From Lucifuga dentata (taxonomy: Eukaryota > Chordata > Actinopteri > Ophidiiformes > Bythitidae), in NCBI GenBank assembly GCA_014773175.1, contig VXCM01000057.1:124001-188000 (forward strand): a stretch of DNA of 64,000 nucleotides. The letters run 5' to 3'. Position numbers and translations under genes: made by a program. Below, piece after piece: positions 1 to 13,114 of the stretch; within the stretch, counting starts at the first letter, position 1; each line of letters opens with the position of its first letter. The notes below the pieces were generated by a model, which was not told where the DNA came from, ran no database searches, and saw nothing but the letters and a program-made list of their open reading frames with translations.

Positions 1-541
1 CTAAGAACACTGAGCCCTGCTGCCCCAACTACCAAAACTGCTGCTAATGGAATACTAATGGCAGTACACTTTAATGCTCCATACCTCAGTGGAATTTATT
101 GTAACACGCAACAGCCATGCAAAGTGTTTTAATTTTTTTTTTTTTAGACACCCTCATTGTTTTGTGGAAAAAAGAAGTAAAGAGAAGAAAGGGGGAAGAG
201 AGGAGCAAGAAAATGATGGAGTGACTGGGAGAAATTAATTAGCTCTGGCTCTCTTTGTGTATCTGGAAGAAGGTGAGGATTCAGGGGCCACCCTGGGGCC
301 TTTCCAGTGTGTGCACTGGGGAGAGGGGCTAAGGTTAGGAGGCAAGATAAGATAAGAAAGACAACGGAGGGTGGGGTCATTTAATTGTGTTTATCCAGAG
401 CTTTTGGGGCTGTTATGAGTGTGTGAGTGCGTGCAAGTGTTTTGAGGGGAAGCATCTCTCTGGGTCAACATGGCCCGGGAGTCATCCCAACTAAGCTTGA
501 CACAAGGGAGACAGATCACCACTGAGAAGGGTGGAGGACCA

Positions 542-562
542 ACACGCACACACACACACACA
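542..562. repeat. (CA)n microsatellite
   Basis: Short CA array interrupted once by CG. Confidence 0.85.
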
Positions 563-2268
563 GGACGTTTTGTGTTTGTTAGCATTTGTCTGCTTCTCCT
601 CCTCCCTCAACACCATCCGTCAGGGTAAGACGAACGAGATTCACCTGCTAACAAAACATAAAATTACTCCCCTGTGTATTTTTAACTCAGCAGAATCCAG
701 CAATTTCCACCCACCCTCCAATTCATTCAGGCTATATGGGATGGCTGAAGGCAGCGACAAGCTCAAACACCATTCCTGGTCCTGTTAATAGCAAAAACAC
801 CCTGCTAATGGACAAAATGGTTATTGCCACTTCAATCATTCCTGACGTGTATAGTGAGTCTTTGTTTTAGCCCCTGTTTCACAGAGGCCATTAAAGTAGC
901 CATCTTCAGGACGGGGGGTAGGCAGGTAAAACTGTCCTTTCTAATGCAGCTCATACATTACCTGTAAGCTGTTAGGAGCTCAACACCCAGAGGCAGAGAT
1001 GAATGATAATACCTTCCATTGCCTCAGCTAACTGTTTCTGTGTTAACACTTAACCAGTGTTGTTTCTGAAAATTGGAAGTCATTTTAGACAACTTACTCC
1101 CTAGATATTCAGCTAGCTAGATAAATAATTTTTTTGTCAGAAAAATTGAGATGTGTACACACTCTCAAACATGCGCACACAGACCCACACAAAGATTGAT
1201 GACGTATGCAGTATTTACTGGCAATGGGAAGTATGAGAGGCTGAGACAGAGGAAATCAGAGATGGAGATATGAACAGAGAAAGAACAACATCATGTATTT
1301 TATTTTTGCTTGGCCTCCGTATTGTGTGCAGACAAGCCACACGCACACAAACACACACCAGTGAAAGTTACAACACACATCAGCTGACTCACCTGATAGA
1401 ACTGTTCAACTTTAACCCAATATACACAGCTCTTTATCCGCTACACACCAACATAACCTGATAGCCTAAATATTAGGCGCTCACTGGTACAATAGCTTAT
1501 TTTTTCAAAACATGTAATATGATAACTTCAGTGATTTCTTCTCTAACTACAGTGGCTTTTATGGGGGAATTAATGTTCTAGCAATTTGCATTCACAGCAA
1601 TAATAAAGACAGTATAACCACAGCAGAGAAAGAAATAGGTACAATACATGGTGAGTAAAGTATGCACAGGTGACACCGAATAAATAATAAGATTAGTGGA
1701 ACAAAACCAGATTAGACAAAAAAAAGACCCACCATACAATACACATTGAAAAATGGGGCTTGGCCTGTAACTGGCCAAACTAGAAATGCTCATCCCAAAA
1801 GATCAAATGACTCACAAAAGGAAATGGCCAGGCTGACTCATGCGTGGTATGCTTTTTCTCTGTGGGATTTTATAAAAGAAAAACACACGGAAAAGACCGA
1901 CATTGTTCCAATACAAAACCATCTCAGTGGATCATTGGAAAAGAATGCTTCAGACAGGAGGACAGCACTGAGATAGTGAATGTGTTCACATGCAAATGGT
2001 ATTCACCTGTTCATACAGTAAAAAAAACTCTACCAGCACAAAATCAAGGATACAAAGACACTCTTATATCCTTGCTAAACTCAACGTTGCCATATTCTGT
2101 CATCTTTTCTGTGTTTATTTTAATTGGAATAAGTGAGGAAAAAGGCAATAAAGTTTTAGTACCCCATAGCCCAAAATGACCCAAATATATCTGTAGGCCA
2201 GAATTAATGATCAGTAACAAAGTAAACATAAACAGTAAATGGAAAGTTTATTCATCTCTGCAGACAGA

Positions 2269-2332
2269 ATGTGATTTTATCATCCTTATATAATGTCATA
2301 ACATTATACTGTATAAGGATGTTAAAATCCAT
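2269..2332. repeat. 64-nt imperfect hairpin, pre-miRNA-like or short MITE
   Basis: The arms ATG-T-GATTTTATCATCCTTATA and TATAAGGATGTTAAAATCCAT pair over about 20 bases with one mismatch and one single-base bulge. Inside, TAATGT and ACATTA pair around a CATA loop, leaving a 5-nt bulge (TACTG) on the 3' side. Length and shape resemble an animal pre-miRNA, but I recognise no known miRNA seed. The strand is undetermined. Confidence 0.6.
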
Positions 2333-4009
2333 CCATCAGTTAATACATATGGGATCAGTAAATGACAGGATAAATTCTTCTTGTTGATATCTGATTTACA
2401 TGTTATGTGTAGGGTTCTCAGATCAAGTATGCCATTTTAGGACAATTTAATCCAGCTGCCTGAGTACACTCCTTATTAAACTGTGTCATTGGCAGTGGTA
2501 GCACAAAGCCAAGATTGAGTTTTGCTAAAAAGGCTGAGAGCATTCTGTGTTGTTCATTGCATTATTTCACATGCTAAGTGGCATCCATATCGGTGAGATG
2601 CAAATTTGAAGGGATATGATTTTTCATTTAGCTGAGGCTTTTATTGGGTAAGGAAGGAAATTAAATGATGAAACAGAAACAAATGGGGCACGGTAATTAT
2701 TGAAAAAATATGATCCAGCCCTGGAAAAATACACATTTTTCACATTCAAGATCAGGGTGTTTCAGGAATCCACATGTGATGTTATGCAGATATGATTTAA
2801 TAATTTAATGTAATTTACTGATGTTTTTCTTGTAGCACAATGTCCAGTTTTTAGCTGCTGCTATCATCTGTCAAACCTGTGATCCTAATTACTCTACTTT
2901 GTCTCATTTGCTCATTTGTGCTCAGAACATAAGTGTAGCAATGAGGTCTCCAGCTGTGTCACTCTTTCTTTCATGCTTCAACCTGAACTCTAACACCATG
3001 TGTCGGTCTTTTAATTTGCTCTTCTTTGGGAGGTGAGATTGGAGGCTGTTCACTGGGGGAAATCGATGGGAAAATGGGATGGAATCTGCTGACTGGACCA
3101 GAGCAAATGGAGTCAATCCTCATGGGTTCTAAAGGGAAAGCTGGAATGAGAAAGTCTGGACAATGTTTTTAACTTCTTCAAGCAGGCTGAAGACAGCAAT
3201 CTGAACTCTCAAATCCCTTTGCGGAATGTGCTTGCAAGATTAATTTCTTGTTATTCAGAATTGATCGCTTCTTTATGGCCTAATTTAACTTTGATTCAGT
3301 TCAGCCTGTGTCCTAAGATCTGCCAATGGCGCCACATATTCCAAACTCAAAGGCTCATTTTCACTGAGGGAGTTTGATTGGCAGTTTAACGAGACTCGCA
3401 TACAGCTGCAAGTTTGTGGGAAGAGACATTCTTATCTGTTTCGGATATGCTTTAGACTTTAACACCTTATAGAATATTGTTTTAAAACTATCATAAATCA
3501 TGAACGACCATTTGTATATTTTTAATTAAACATACTAGAGAATACTCTTAGTTCAAATTCTGGGTTTAACCTTGTAAACTTTGTTTAACCAGGCATTTTG
3601 AATGATACCATATGAACAAGCAGAGGGAAAATCCTTAAACTGTTACTGTTGGAAATGACTTTATAAGAATTGTGCTTTTCATCTGTTTGTTTAAACATCA
3701 CTGGTCAATTCATTCCTGGTACATTAACGAGTGTTTAATGTTCAATACATTCTAATGTTGCTGCTAAAGCAAAGACCATTCGGTTACTAAGTGTATTTTG
3801 GCATATGAGACAGGAAGATAGACTGATCAAATATCACTTTAACCAAATTCCAGGTTCAGTATGGTGTAATCTTAAATCTCCCTTGTGTAATGACTCGCAG
3901 GTGCTTTGTGCTTCACTGTTTCCTTTGTCTTGATATGTCCTTCATATTACCAAGGCAAGTTGTTTGACGTTTTCCCCCTGAAATGACACAAAAATCTTTG
4001 CCCTGGACG

Positions 4010-4250
4010 GTGCTGAAGATTACCCCCAATTAGCCAGAGCACTCTGCCAGTGACAAGCTCTCTCTTCCTGTCATCAGACGGTGTGTCATTCCCATTACCC
4101 ACCGATCCGGACACGCTGTGATGTGCTGTCGTCTGCTGGGCCCGTCAGTGTCACAATGACCTCTTGTATGTCTGAGCCTCTGCCAGCGTGATATGCGCCG
4201 CTGTCACTGAATCATTTACAGCTCTCATTTTTCTTTCCTTAGAGCATCTT
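4010..4250. promoter_or_regulatory. Candidate conserved non-coding element
   Basis: About 240 bp of balanced, complex sequence with no microsatellite content and no long frame, containing CCCAATTAGCC and TGAATCATTTACAG. Its texture differs from the AT-rich surroundings. The call is inference from composition and homeodomain-type words only. Confidence 0.22.
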
Positions 4251-4287
4251 ACGCCCCTCAACATCAACTGCTCTCAAACATTTACTT

Positions 4288-4315
4288 CCTCCTCCTCTTC
4301 CTCCTCCTCCTCCTC
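4288..4315. repeat. (CCT)n microsatellite
   Basis: Nine or so CCT units with one TTC interruption, at the edge of the candidate element at 4.0-4.25 kb. Confidence 0.85.
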
Positions 4316-5549
4316 GCCCTACATGTTCTCTTCGTCTTAAAGTGTTGATCCCCTCTATCCTTTTACCTTTCGAGGATCAGAAAAAAGACATTGATAAGCT
4401 TTGGAAGTTAATTTGGAATCTCTGTATATTTGTCGTTACAATAATTTAGCATGAGTCCTGAGTCAGAATAATAATGGCCGTTGTCACAGAGACTGATAAA
4501 ATGTGGTTAATGAAGCTTAGAGCTCATTTATTTTGGGATGTTTACAACTCCTGCTAATGTTTTTACTTCAAGCATATTTTTCTCTTGGTAAGTTTTACAG
4601 CTCATTCATAATCATTCTATCAGTCATTCAAATTATCAGCATTAAATATGGTTGTCATAACTCAGTCCGATCTCTTTTTTTTGATATGGGGGCAAGTAAG
4701 CTGAATTAAAAATTATACTGTAACAGTTACATCAGTCATTATTTCCAGACTTAAAAAATGCTTGGTGTTTGTTGAAGTACAGAATGTTGACAATTCTCTA
4801 TTTTAACTGTGATGATATTATGAACCAGAATTTTGAATTGTTACCTGGTAAATGAATGGCAGATTCAGCTGCATTTTTATTTACTTCCCACTGGCTTGTT
4901 TAACCCAGGGATTTTTCTTTGGAAATATTGGAATTATAGATAAATGAAGCTGTCTTGTATTGCAAAGATGTTAACAAAAAAAGTTCTGTGAGGCAGTCAT
5001 AATCTGGCAATGACAATGATCAGTTCAAATTCAGTCACTAACAGTACCTTGCTCTTTCCACCACAAAATAATTCAATTCAGAACAGACATTATGAACACA
5101 GGTGAATCAAAATCAAACCTCAAAAATCCTACTTTCATCACAAATGTAGGTATGTATCACCCTATCTCCAGAATTTGATTGTGTAACCAACCAATTCAAC
5201 TAATTTCTAACTTTTTTTGTAAACTGAAACATTTCTAGCCTAAAAGTCACATTTGATTTATGAACTAGAACGGTAAAGGAAATGTAGTGTGTGCTTGCCT
5301 CTTGTGGGACTTCGTCCACTCGTGCGGACACCACCCATGTGTGCGTGCCTGCTAGATCTGTTTGCTGTACTTACCACAGTTTGTAAGATTCAGTCACTTA
5401 AACAGAATCTGTCTCCTCACTTGGATGTCAAAGCTCATTAAAGTGTTTTTTTTTTTTTTTTTTTTGTTAAAGAGCAGGGAGAGGTGTCAGCTGTTCTGAG
5501 CTCCCCATGCACTTTCAAAGGGAAAAATCATATTGTTTCTTTTCAAAAA

Positions 5550-6480
5550 TCATCAGTGGTTGTTATAGTGCCCCCATCAGGTCAACTGATGACTCATTTT
5601 TTGGCACGTCTACTGCACATGCACACTAAGTTTGGTAAAACAATAGACTAATTTGTTTATGAGATATAGCAGGGGAATGGCTCATTTATTGAATGAGCAA
5701 CACCCACTCAACTTTGGCAGCCAATTTTAGCAAAACAATATGCAATATCACAGAACATCAAATGTTACTTTTGTTTGTGTTGGCCCAGAGATTACACATG
5801 CCAAAGTTTGTGTCAATTGAGCTAAAAATGTAGGAGTAGGTACGAAAAAAACTTTTAGAAAAAATTAAAAATGATGACAAATCTTGCCTAGTCAAAATGG
5901 ACGGAGCCTATATGGATGGATGCGTCTCAATCCAAGGAATCCAGGAAAAAAGAATTTTGAACACATGGTTCAAAAGTTATAAGCCAAAATGTGAAAGTGG
6001 TTATTACAGCGCCACCATCAGGTCAATATGTGTANTCAAAAGTTATAAGCCAAAATGTGAAAGTGGTTATTACAGCGCCACCATCAGGTCAATATGTGTA
6101 ATTTCATTTGTGCTTGTAAAGGGTGACACTGAATCTATCTGTTTTGTTGCTGTAGCTCTAATAGTTTCTGAGATAAAAAATACTTGAAATAGTTCTCTGT
6201 GGAAAAAATCGTCCGGTTTTTCACGATTTTTATGAAAATTACTGCTCGGATCAGCAACAAAAGTCATAGCCACAGTCTCTGTTTTGGGCTGCAGTTACGT
6301 GCCAAACTTTTGGGAAGTTTGCAAAACAGCATAACATGTTTTTGTGTGCTGCCTTTGGCAAGCACACATAAATAGGTTGAGAGTAGTACTTGGTAATTTC
6401 TCCTGCTAGACAAACATGAGGGCAAAATATCGTCAAGTACGTCCTTAGCAATCTCGACAGACTCAGAATTTTCACATTTA
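5550..6480. repeat. Interspersed repeat with internally repeated 'gccaccatcaggtca' motif
   Basis: A motif of the form GTTATAGTGCCCCCATCAGGTCA (about 5558) recurs as GGTTATTACAGCGCCACCATCAGG (about 5999, and again at about 6065 through an assembly duplication). It sits among phrases such as CAAAAGTTATAAGCCAAAA that I associate with a high-copy fish repeat. There is no clear terminal repeat or target duplication and no coding domain. Class is unknown. The single N at 6035 lies within it. Boundaries are approximate. Confidence 0.5.
6036..6100. repeat. Assembly duplication at single-N gap (65 bp)
   Basis: Exact copy of 5970-6034 immediately after the N at 6035. Confidence 0.9.
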
Positions 6481-7923
6481 CCTACCTAATATAAAGCAGT
6501 GCTCTTGTAATCACATTGTTGAAGGAATTCTGGTTTCATTTGGTTCTTACGTGTTTTCTCTATGTATTAAAAACTGATTGCTCAAAGTATTTTCTAAATT
6601 TTTGTTTCAGGCACTTATTATACACTTTAATGATATGTTAACTTGGAAGAAAAATAGTTGAAATATTATTCAAACAACATGTTTTATCATGTTTGAAGCT
6701 CTGATTTCATTTTCATGCTGAATGAACTTTGCATTAATATACTAATTATTTACATGTTTTCCTTTTATAAGCCTTTGTGGCATATTATGCTTAAAGAGCA
6801 CCAGTTGCATTCAAACCATGAAGAATATTTTTGCTGGGACTTTCTCTTTGTCACTTCATTAAACAATCACACTACTTGTTCCTGCATTTTTGCAATTTTT
6901 GAAAATTACAGCAAATTTATTAAAAGTAAAAGAACAATGTTTGCAAACTGTGTCACAATTTTTCCAATTTCCAGTTTCTTTCAATGCCATAAGTTACACA
7001 ATCTGGGGAAACTAAATAATTGTGCATGGAGTGTGTTGTAAACAGTTGGCATGGGCACAGCATTATTATTATTATTATTGTTTTTATATATTATAAAAAT
7101 AGTGTGGTTGAATGGCGTGGTGTTCAAAATTTGTTTCTCTCTGTGGAACAAAACTATGCGTGGCTTCCACCAAAGCAGCAACTTACTCACAGCCTATATT
7201 GTATCTAAAGTCAAGTAGAGCCATGATCACAGACAGGACCCTGCTGTTTTAATGATTCTCCCCTGTAGCCTGAGCCAAGTCACTAATGATCAAACTGTAA
7301 GTGAACTTAAACACATAAAAACCTCTCCACACTGCACTTCATAACTAGCTGGGCTGCTTTGGGAGAGTTTATGAAACCAAGCTACACAGATACTGTCTTC
7401 ATTTCTCACGCAACAAGGGAAAGCTAATTATTTCAGCATTGTGCTATGAGGAAGGCTGCAGCATGCTGCCACAGTATGGGAGCTCTTTTGATGTCACAAA
7501 TCTGTCCAGTCTTCAGCCTCAGACTCCAGACTGTTAATGATTACTTGGTTCTGGGTGGGTTAGACATTCTTCAGTGGTCTCATGAGATGAGGTAAGCACA
7601 GGACAAACAGGTTTGGCACACACTCTGCTGCATCATTTATGCACTCTTTGATATCAATACCTGGCTATGTTTAACTGTATTTTGGAAAACCATGTGTATG
7701 TATTTAAGAAAACACTGAGGGAAGTCTGGTAAATCATCACTTTTTTATATAAATCTCAGATTAAAATTAGGTTAGGCTAAGGTGAATGAGAATGTAGTTG
7801 ATGAAAATTTCCTCGTTAAACTTACAAGTGTGTATGTGAGTGAGTAAGTGAGAGAGAGAAAATTGGTTTTATTGTTGCCAAGCACATTTACGAATACAAG
7901 TGATTTGACTTGGTGAGAACGTG

Positions 7924-7961
7924 TTTTTTTTTTTTTTTTTTTNTTTTTTTTTTTTTTTTTT
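7924..7961. repeat. Poly-T run containing single N
   Basis: T-run of about 37 bases interrupted by N at 7943. True length unknown. Confidence 0.85.
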
Positions 7962-8018
7962 CAAAATTGTTGGTGTCATACTTGTATAAAACTTTGTGCG
8001 TGTATGTGTGTGCTAGAA

Positions 8019-8034
8019 AGAGAGAGAGAGAGAG
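8019..8034. repeat. (GA)n microsatellite
   Basis: Eight GA units. Confidence 0.8.
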
Positions 8035-9034
8035 CATATAAATGCATTTATCTGTGGTTAATATAATAACGATATCGTGCAATGTGAAACGTTCATTCCG
8101 GATATGATTTATCCACTGATAAATATTCACATACATCTGGCAGCACACAGCAGAAGGACAGAGCTCAAATATACATGTCAGGCATGTTGCAAGTTAAAAC
8201 TTACACGTTATTGTGTAGTGTGGGGTGTTTGTGTTTCCACCTGGAAAGCCAGCGGTAACCCGAGGTCTCCACTGCGCTGTGCTCTGCACTGTGATTTGTA
8301 AAGTGACACTCCAAGGATGTCTGTGGGCCTCCCTTCCTGTTAGAGCCAGCAGTCCACTTGAGACTCAAGCACCACCACACGTTTCACACACCCAAAATAA
8401 CCCAAGTGGGCTGGTGCAGTGCACCCCACAGTGACCCAGCAAGTGCAGTAGCTGTTTTTTAGAAAGCAGGATTACAGCACTGAGACTCAGAAGACAATAT
8501 AAACTCAAAAGTCTTTCATTAAAGTAGCTATTTTCCATGTGTTGTTGAGTTTAGAAATACAAAGAATTAACTATATTTTGACACAAATCATTATTAAAGC
8601 CTATTTTGTGTGCTTTTAGTTGAGAATGGCTGTGAAATGGCCCACTGGTGGATAGCAGAGTTGTGGAGTGCTGCTACAAATGCATAATCAGGGCTGTGCT
8701 GTTATAGAGTGGCTTTGGAACACATTAGCCAGTGGCTGTTTTGTGGTAATATATGCTCAGTTTCTAGTGTTATTCTGGGGCTTTTTGTACTGTACCAGGG
8801 GCAAGCAAGTGAACTTACCTTCTCAGCATGCTGTCTGCCTCTCAGTTCAATTACTTTAATGTTTTATCCCTCATAGTTCCCCATCAGTAATGAAATTAAT
8901 ACCACTTTAATTTACATCACCCTCTTGTCAAGTCTTGGTCTGTGGAATGACTGCAGCATTGTTTGACTGCACGATACGTCAGACAAAAACACAATCATGG
9001 AGTATGTGTGTTACAATAGCCGCCTTTGCACCAC

Positions 9035-9430
9035 AGGAAAGGAACTAGTTCAGGAACTCAAGAACATTTCCTTCAGTTTTCACCCTAAGGAAAAAAAAAA
9101 GCAACACAACAATCACAATGGCTGAAATGGCACCAAAAGGTGATTTTGGTATAAATATTATTAAATATTCATCAATGTCTTTTTTGTTCGTCGCATTAGA
9201 CATGGTTAGCATCGTTCCTCAGGATGAAGAACTGCATGAAGATACATTTTGTGTTAGTGTTGTGGGAATGACGTACTGTAGCTCTGTGGATGTCACTTGC
9301 CGTAATTTCCATATTCTTCATGGTACTTGTCATGGTGCAGATCTGACCAAAGAACCACATAGTTTCTTCTCTTGATAGTTCACATAAAGTAGATCCCGAT
9401 TTAGTTCTGAACTATTGGTGCCAAATTCCT
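9035..9430. repeat. Copy A of a diverged repeat family shared with 47.1-47.95 kb
   Basis: The stretch around 9255-9330 (TGTTGTGGGAATGACGTA, then TGTCACTTGCC-TAATTTCCAT) matches 47446-47515 (TGTTGTGGGATGACATGG, then CATCACTTGCTCTAAATTCCAT) in the same order and spacing. The left part carries GGAACTAGTTCAGGAACTCA, like the GGAACT-rich edges of the 47-kb copy. An 85-codon frame here is not recognisable protein. It is probably a non-autonomous DNA transposon; PIF/Harbinger is a guess. Confidence 0.45.
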
Positions 9431-10485
9431 GATGACTCTTAAACATGTTGCAGTTGCATTACAACTGTGTGCAGCCATAGTATTTTTTTTTTAACTTCAT
9501 CATGGTTTTGCCATACATCCACCAGTTTGTGGCCCTTGAAGAACTGAGATGTGGGTGGTACAAGCATCACTAGAAGTGCATTCTACACCTGTCTCAGTGT
9601 CAGTGGATCCACTGAATCACCCTGTGTGAGAATCATTGTTACATTCTTGGTGTATTCATCCTCACAAAGGCAGGAGCTCATTGATCACCCTGCTCCCTCT
9701 CATCACTGCATCAGTCTCCTGAAGCCGAAGAAGGGGGGGAAAAAATCTGTATTTTCGATGCAAAATGAGCAGAGCGATTACTCTGCATGCTGACAACCAA
9801 TCAATTCCACTACAGTGTTTTCTGTCTTCAGTTGGAGGAGATGCTCAATAAAATGAGCAAGATAAACCAGGCATGTGAATCTGCTTGTCAAACATCTCAC
9901 ACAGATGGACATTTTATGAGTTAAAGTGAAAGCTGGTGTGTGTGTGAGACAGTAGTGTATGCACATCCTAAGTCATGGAGAAAACTCTGTATAATTATGC
10001 TTTGACAGAGAATCTGTGTGTGTCATTTATAGCAAATCAATGTGTCTGTCCCCTTGTGTACGAAGCCTGGAAGTAACTTGAAGAATTTTTGTGAGCAACA
10101 GGAAATTTACTTCAATTTTGAGAGAGAAGCTGTCTTTAAAATCTACTTCTAGCATTACATCAAAAATGCATTCATGGCATCAAAATCAATTGTTCTGTTT
10201 TTCTCTTTATTGGAATAGGAAATAAACTGTATGTTAGAAAAAGACACTGAGCTATGCAGCAAATGGTAAATGGCTCCAGCAGTCAGGGATTTAGAGTATG
10301 CTTCCACCTGCTAGTTGTCAAATAATTCAGATGGTCAAATGGTTTTAGACAGATTCTACTGAATAATACAGAGCACAGCCACCTGCTTCCTTTGTTACAC
10401 TTTCCCACAACCCCCATATCAAACTAATCATATTTCACCTGCCTGGGTCTGATGACATGAGTCATTCAAAGTTAATGAAACACTC

Positions 10486-10530
10486 AGACCATAATTTCTA
10501 TGAACTGAAAATTCATAGAAATTATAGTCT
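10486..10530. repeat. 45-nt hairpin: 18 of 19 bp paired, 7-nt loop
   Basis: AGAC-C-ATAATTTCTATGAA (10486-10504) pairs with TTCATAGAAATTAT-A-GTCT (10512-10530), with one C/A mismatch and the loop CTGAAAA. The inner 14 bp are perfect. It is shorter than a usual pre-miRNA. Confidence 0.75.
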
Positions 10531-10630
10531 AATCCATCAGTCATTTAGTTCAGTTAAGCTGATTTTGATTTTCTGCATTTTATCCACTACAGGTGCATGC
10601 TTTGCTTCTTGTCTTGCTTATGTATTGCCT

Positions 10631-10729
10631 ATTTATTATTATTATTATCATTATCATTATTATTATTATTGTTATTATTATTTTATTTTTTTTTTTTTTT
10701 TTTNTTTTTTTTTTTTTTTTTGGGGGGGG
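10631..10729. repeat. (ATT)n microsatellite joined to poly-T and G8
   Basis: ATT/ATC triplets (10631-10683) run into a 36-base T-run with N at 10704, then eight G. The compound structure is likely misassembled in length. Confidence 0.85.
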
Positions 10730-11179
10730 TTGTATTTTTTGCCCAGTTCTGATTCTCTAGCTTCGTTTTTCCATTACTGATAATATTAATTTACTGATGA
10801 CCATTTTGCATTTTCAGTTAAGTTTTTAACAAAGGCAATATAAAAAAGGCCTTTTGTGGGACAGGCCTTCCAAATTCTTTTCTGCCTCTTCTAACCAACA
10901 ACATGCAAAACACATAGTGTGTCGAAAATCATTTATTTCCATCAAAGAATACAGACATGACTTATAGTATGTGCTTGGTCTGAAAACAACCATTCTGTTG
11001 ATCATATAAAGCTTGTGCACTTCATGTTACAGTTTAGTTTTGCTTAGTTTTTGGTTAAACTTATTGTTTCCTGTATTCTCTATAAAACAAGTCAAAATGC
11101 TTAATTAATGCCTTATCTATTTAAATGAATGGATACAGTTTGGGGCTTGAAGCTTTCAGTGGCATTTGTTTGCTTAATT

Positions 11180-11345
11180 AAATCATGAGATTCATCTGGA
11201 GTGTGACAGGTGAAGGAAACAGACGGCTGAGGGTTTCTTCATCTAATCCCAGGGAGACGCTTGCATCCAGGAGCCTGGCACTAATGATTTCATTAACATG
11301 GCTAACAGGGCATTGGTACACCTGTTCACAGGTGTTCCAGCAGAT
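11180..11345. promoter_or_regulatory. Candidate conserved non-coding element
   Basis: Complex unique sequence containing CTAATGATTTCATTAACATGG (paired ATTA-type homeodomain cores) and the self-complementary CACCTGTTCACAGGTG (two CAGGTG E-boxes). No frame. Inference only. Confidence 0.25.
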
Positions 11346-11696
11346 AGCTTGGTAACCTTGAGACTATGGTTTGACACCTCTGCCAAGACTCTTTTGTTTT
11401 ATGGCTGCTGCCTCAGCTTGTGCTGGTTTAGTAACAAATGTACCTTCAAATTTTTCTCTAACTTAGAATAGCAACAGTATGTGGGAGCAGAGGTCTGAGT
11501 GAAAATATCTCCTTGCCTTTTCTGCCAAAATGATCTCAGCTGTAACAGTAGCTACATGTATGGCCACTCAGTAAGAATGGCTATAAAATGTCTAATCTAT
11601 CTAATCTACCATAGACATAATGTATATCTGTTTCATCTGTCAGGTCTGAGTGAAATATTTGCTCCTACAGCTACAGGAAAGTATCAATCCTCAGTC

Positions 11697-11724
<28 letters not shown>
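11697..11724. repeat. Poly-T run
   Basis: 28 uninterrupted T. Confidence 0.85.
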
Positions 11725-11729
<5 letters not shown>

Positions 11730-11956
11730 GTAACTGGCATGATCTGACTTCTTAAAAAGAAATCCCACCCATCTGGCATTCCAAACAGATTGCACGAATG
11801 CAAACAGAATCATTTGCATATATCTGAACCTTGGTTTTTCCTTAGAACACTAAAAGCTTTAAATTAAACCAGCTGGAGATTCTCTGATCCTCCTGTTTCT
11901 TGTAGTAGTGTCAAATCGCTTATATTGGCTCTGACTGTGACTCTCTCTGGACGCCC

Positions 11957-11997
11957 TTTTTTTTTTTTTTTTTTTTTNTTTTTTTTTTTTTTTTTTT
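11957..11997. repeat. Poly-T run containing single N
   Basis: T-run of about 40 bases with N at 11978. Confidence 0.85.
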
Positions 11998-13114
11998 ATA
12001 CACTATCTGCACGCTTTAATTGTCTGTAACATGTCAAGAAGGCCTATTAGTCTCCTCGCCCAATCATCTCACAGTCTTAGTGGTGTTTCCCCACCTCCTG
12101 TCTCAGGATGTGATCGATAGCTCCTCTGAGCCCCCTACCCCCGTGTCCTCACAGGTGGACATCATTATAAGTTGATAGATGCACTTTCCAATCCTCTGCC
12201 GTCTGTATATACTGAGACATTTTAACTTGCTTAAATCTATTGTACGAATGCACACAAGCACACACAACCTAAAATGTGTACTTATGCACATTACTCAAAC
12301 ATATCTACATTTACATAAGCACACACAATTTGCAGAATATATTTTTTCATTTAGTATTTTCCAGTAGGTAGAAATGATCTCATTGGTTGAGTTAAATGTC
12401 GGTGGGTAGAGCTATATAACAACACTTTTTCTGGGTGAATAAAAGCAAAGCCCATTGCAGAAGGCAGGTGAAAGTCTAGAAGTACAGCATATAACACAAG
12501 CCCTGAGAAGTGCTGAGCTGGGCTGTTAGTTTGGTGTGGTGGCCATGGCTGTATATATTTTTAATCTATATAGCCATATCTATATACATATATTTATAAA
12601 AGGCAAAAGCAGTCTTATCAAAATATCCTATTGGTTCCATTCATGTGTCTGGGCTGTAGGTTGGCTCAACCAGAGAACAACTCTAATGCCCATACTTTAT
12701 GGGCCAAAAACTCTTGCTGATCATAAAATGCTGATCTCAGAAGTTTAAGGTAGCCATTGAAGCACAAATAGAAAGGGTGACAAATATTTACACTACTAAA
12801 TAGTGAATTCCAGTAACATTTTATACTTGGTCAAGAGTTTTGTCTTTGAGTTTAAGTTGCCTTATAGGCAAATATGAAAATCACAACCAGAAGGGTATTT
12901 TGCCCTTTGCCCTTGAAGTAGTTCTATAACTAAAATGTCCAAACAGATTATCTTCTCTCCATCCACGGCATGTTGCCATTGAGGAATGCCGTTGTAATAG
13001 GGAGCTCATAACTCAGACATCATGCCCACTTTGTCCAGGCCTTGCATACACCGAGAGCCTCACTGCCTGTTAACACAATATCAATCTGAGCTCAGCTTGA
13101 ATGTTAAATGTCAT

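Larger units (their letters stand above)
1..5549. other. Intergenic, no gene seen
   Basis: Short frames only, none with a recognisable domain or codon pattern. Holds a CA repeat, a CCT repeat, a T20 run (5446-5465), the 2.3-kb hairpin and one candidate conserved stretch. No RNA gene recognised. Confidence 0.7.
6481..9034. other. Intergenic, no gene seen
   Basis: AT-rich. An (ATT)n at 7062-7079, a T-run with N and a GA repeat account for several spurious frames. The stretch near 7225-7320 (GTTTTAATGATTCTCC, CACTAATGATCAAAC) has conserved-element texture but nothing decisive. Confidence 0.65.
9431..13114. other. Intergenic, no gene seen
   Basis: Holds the 45-nt hairpin, the ATT/poly-T compound repeat, two long T-runs and one candidate conserved stretch. 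The sequence near 12960-13110 is complex and balanced, without frames, and could be a further conserved element. Confidence 0.65.

Noticed and set aside
5897..6187. Frame with a tandemly repeated peptide
   Set aside because: The peptide repeat is the 65-bp assembly duplication around the N at 6035, inside an interspersed repeat.
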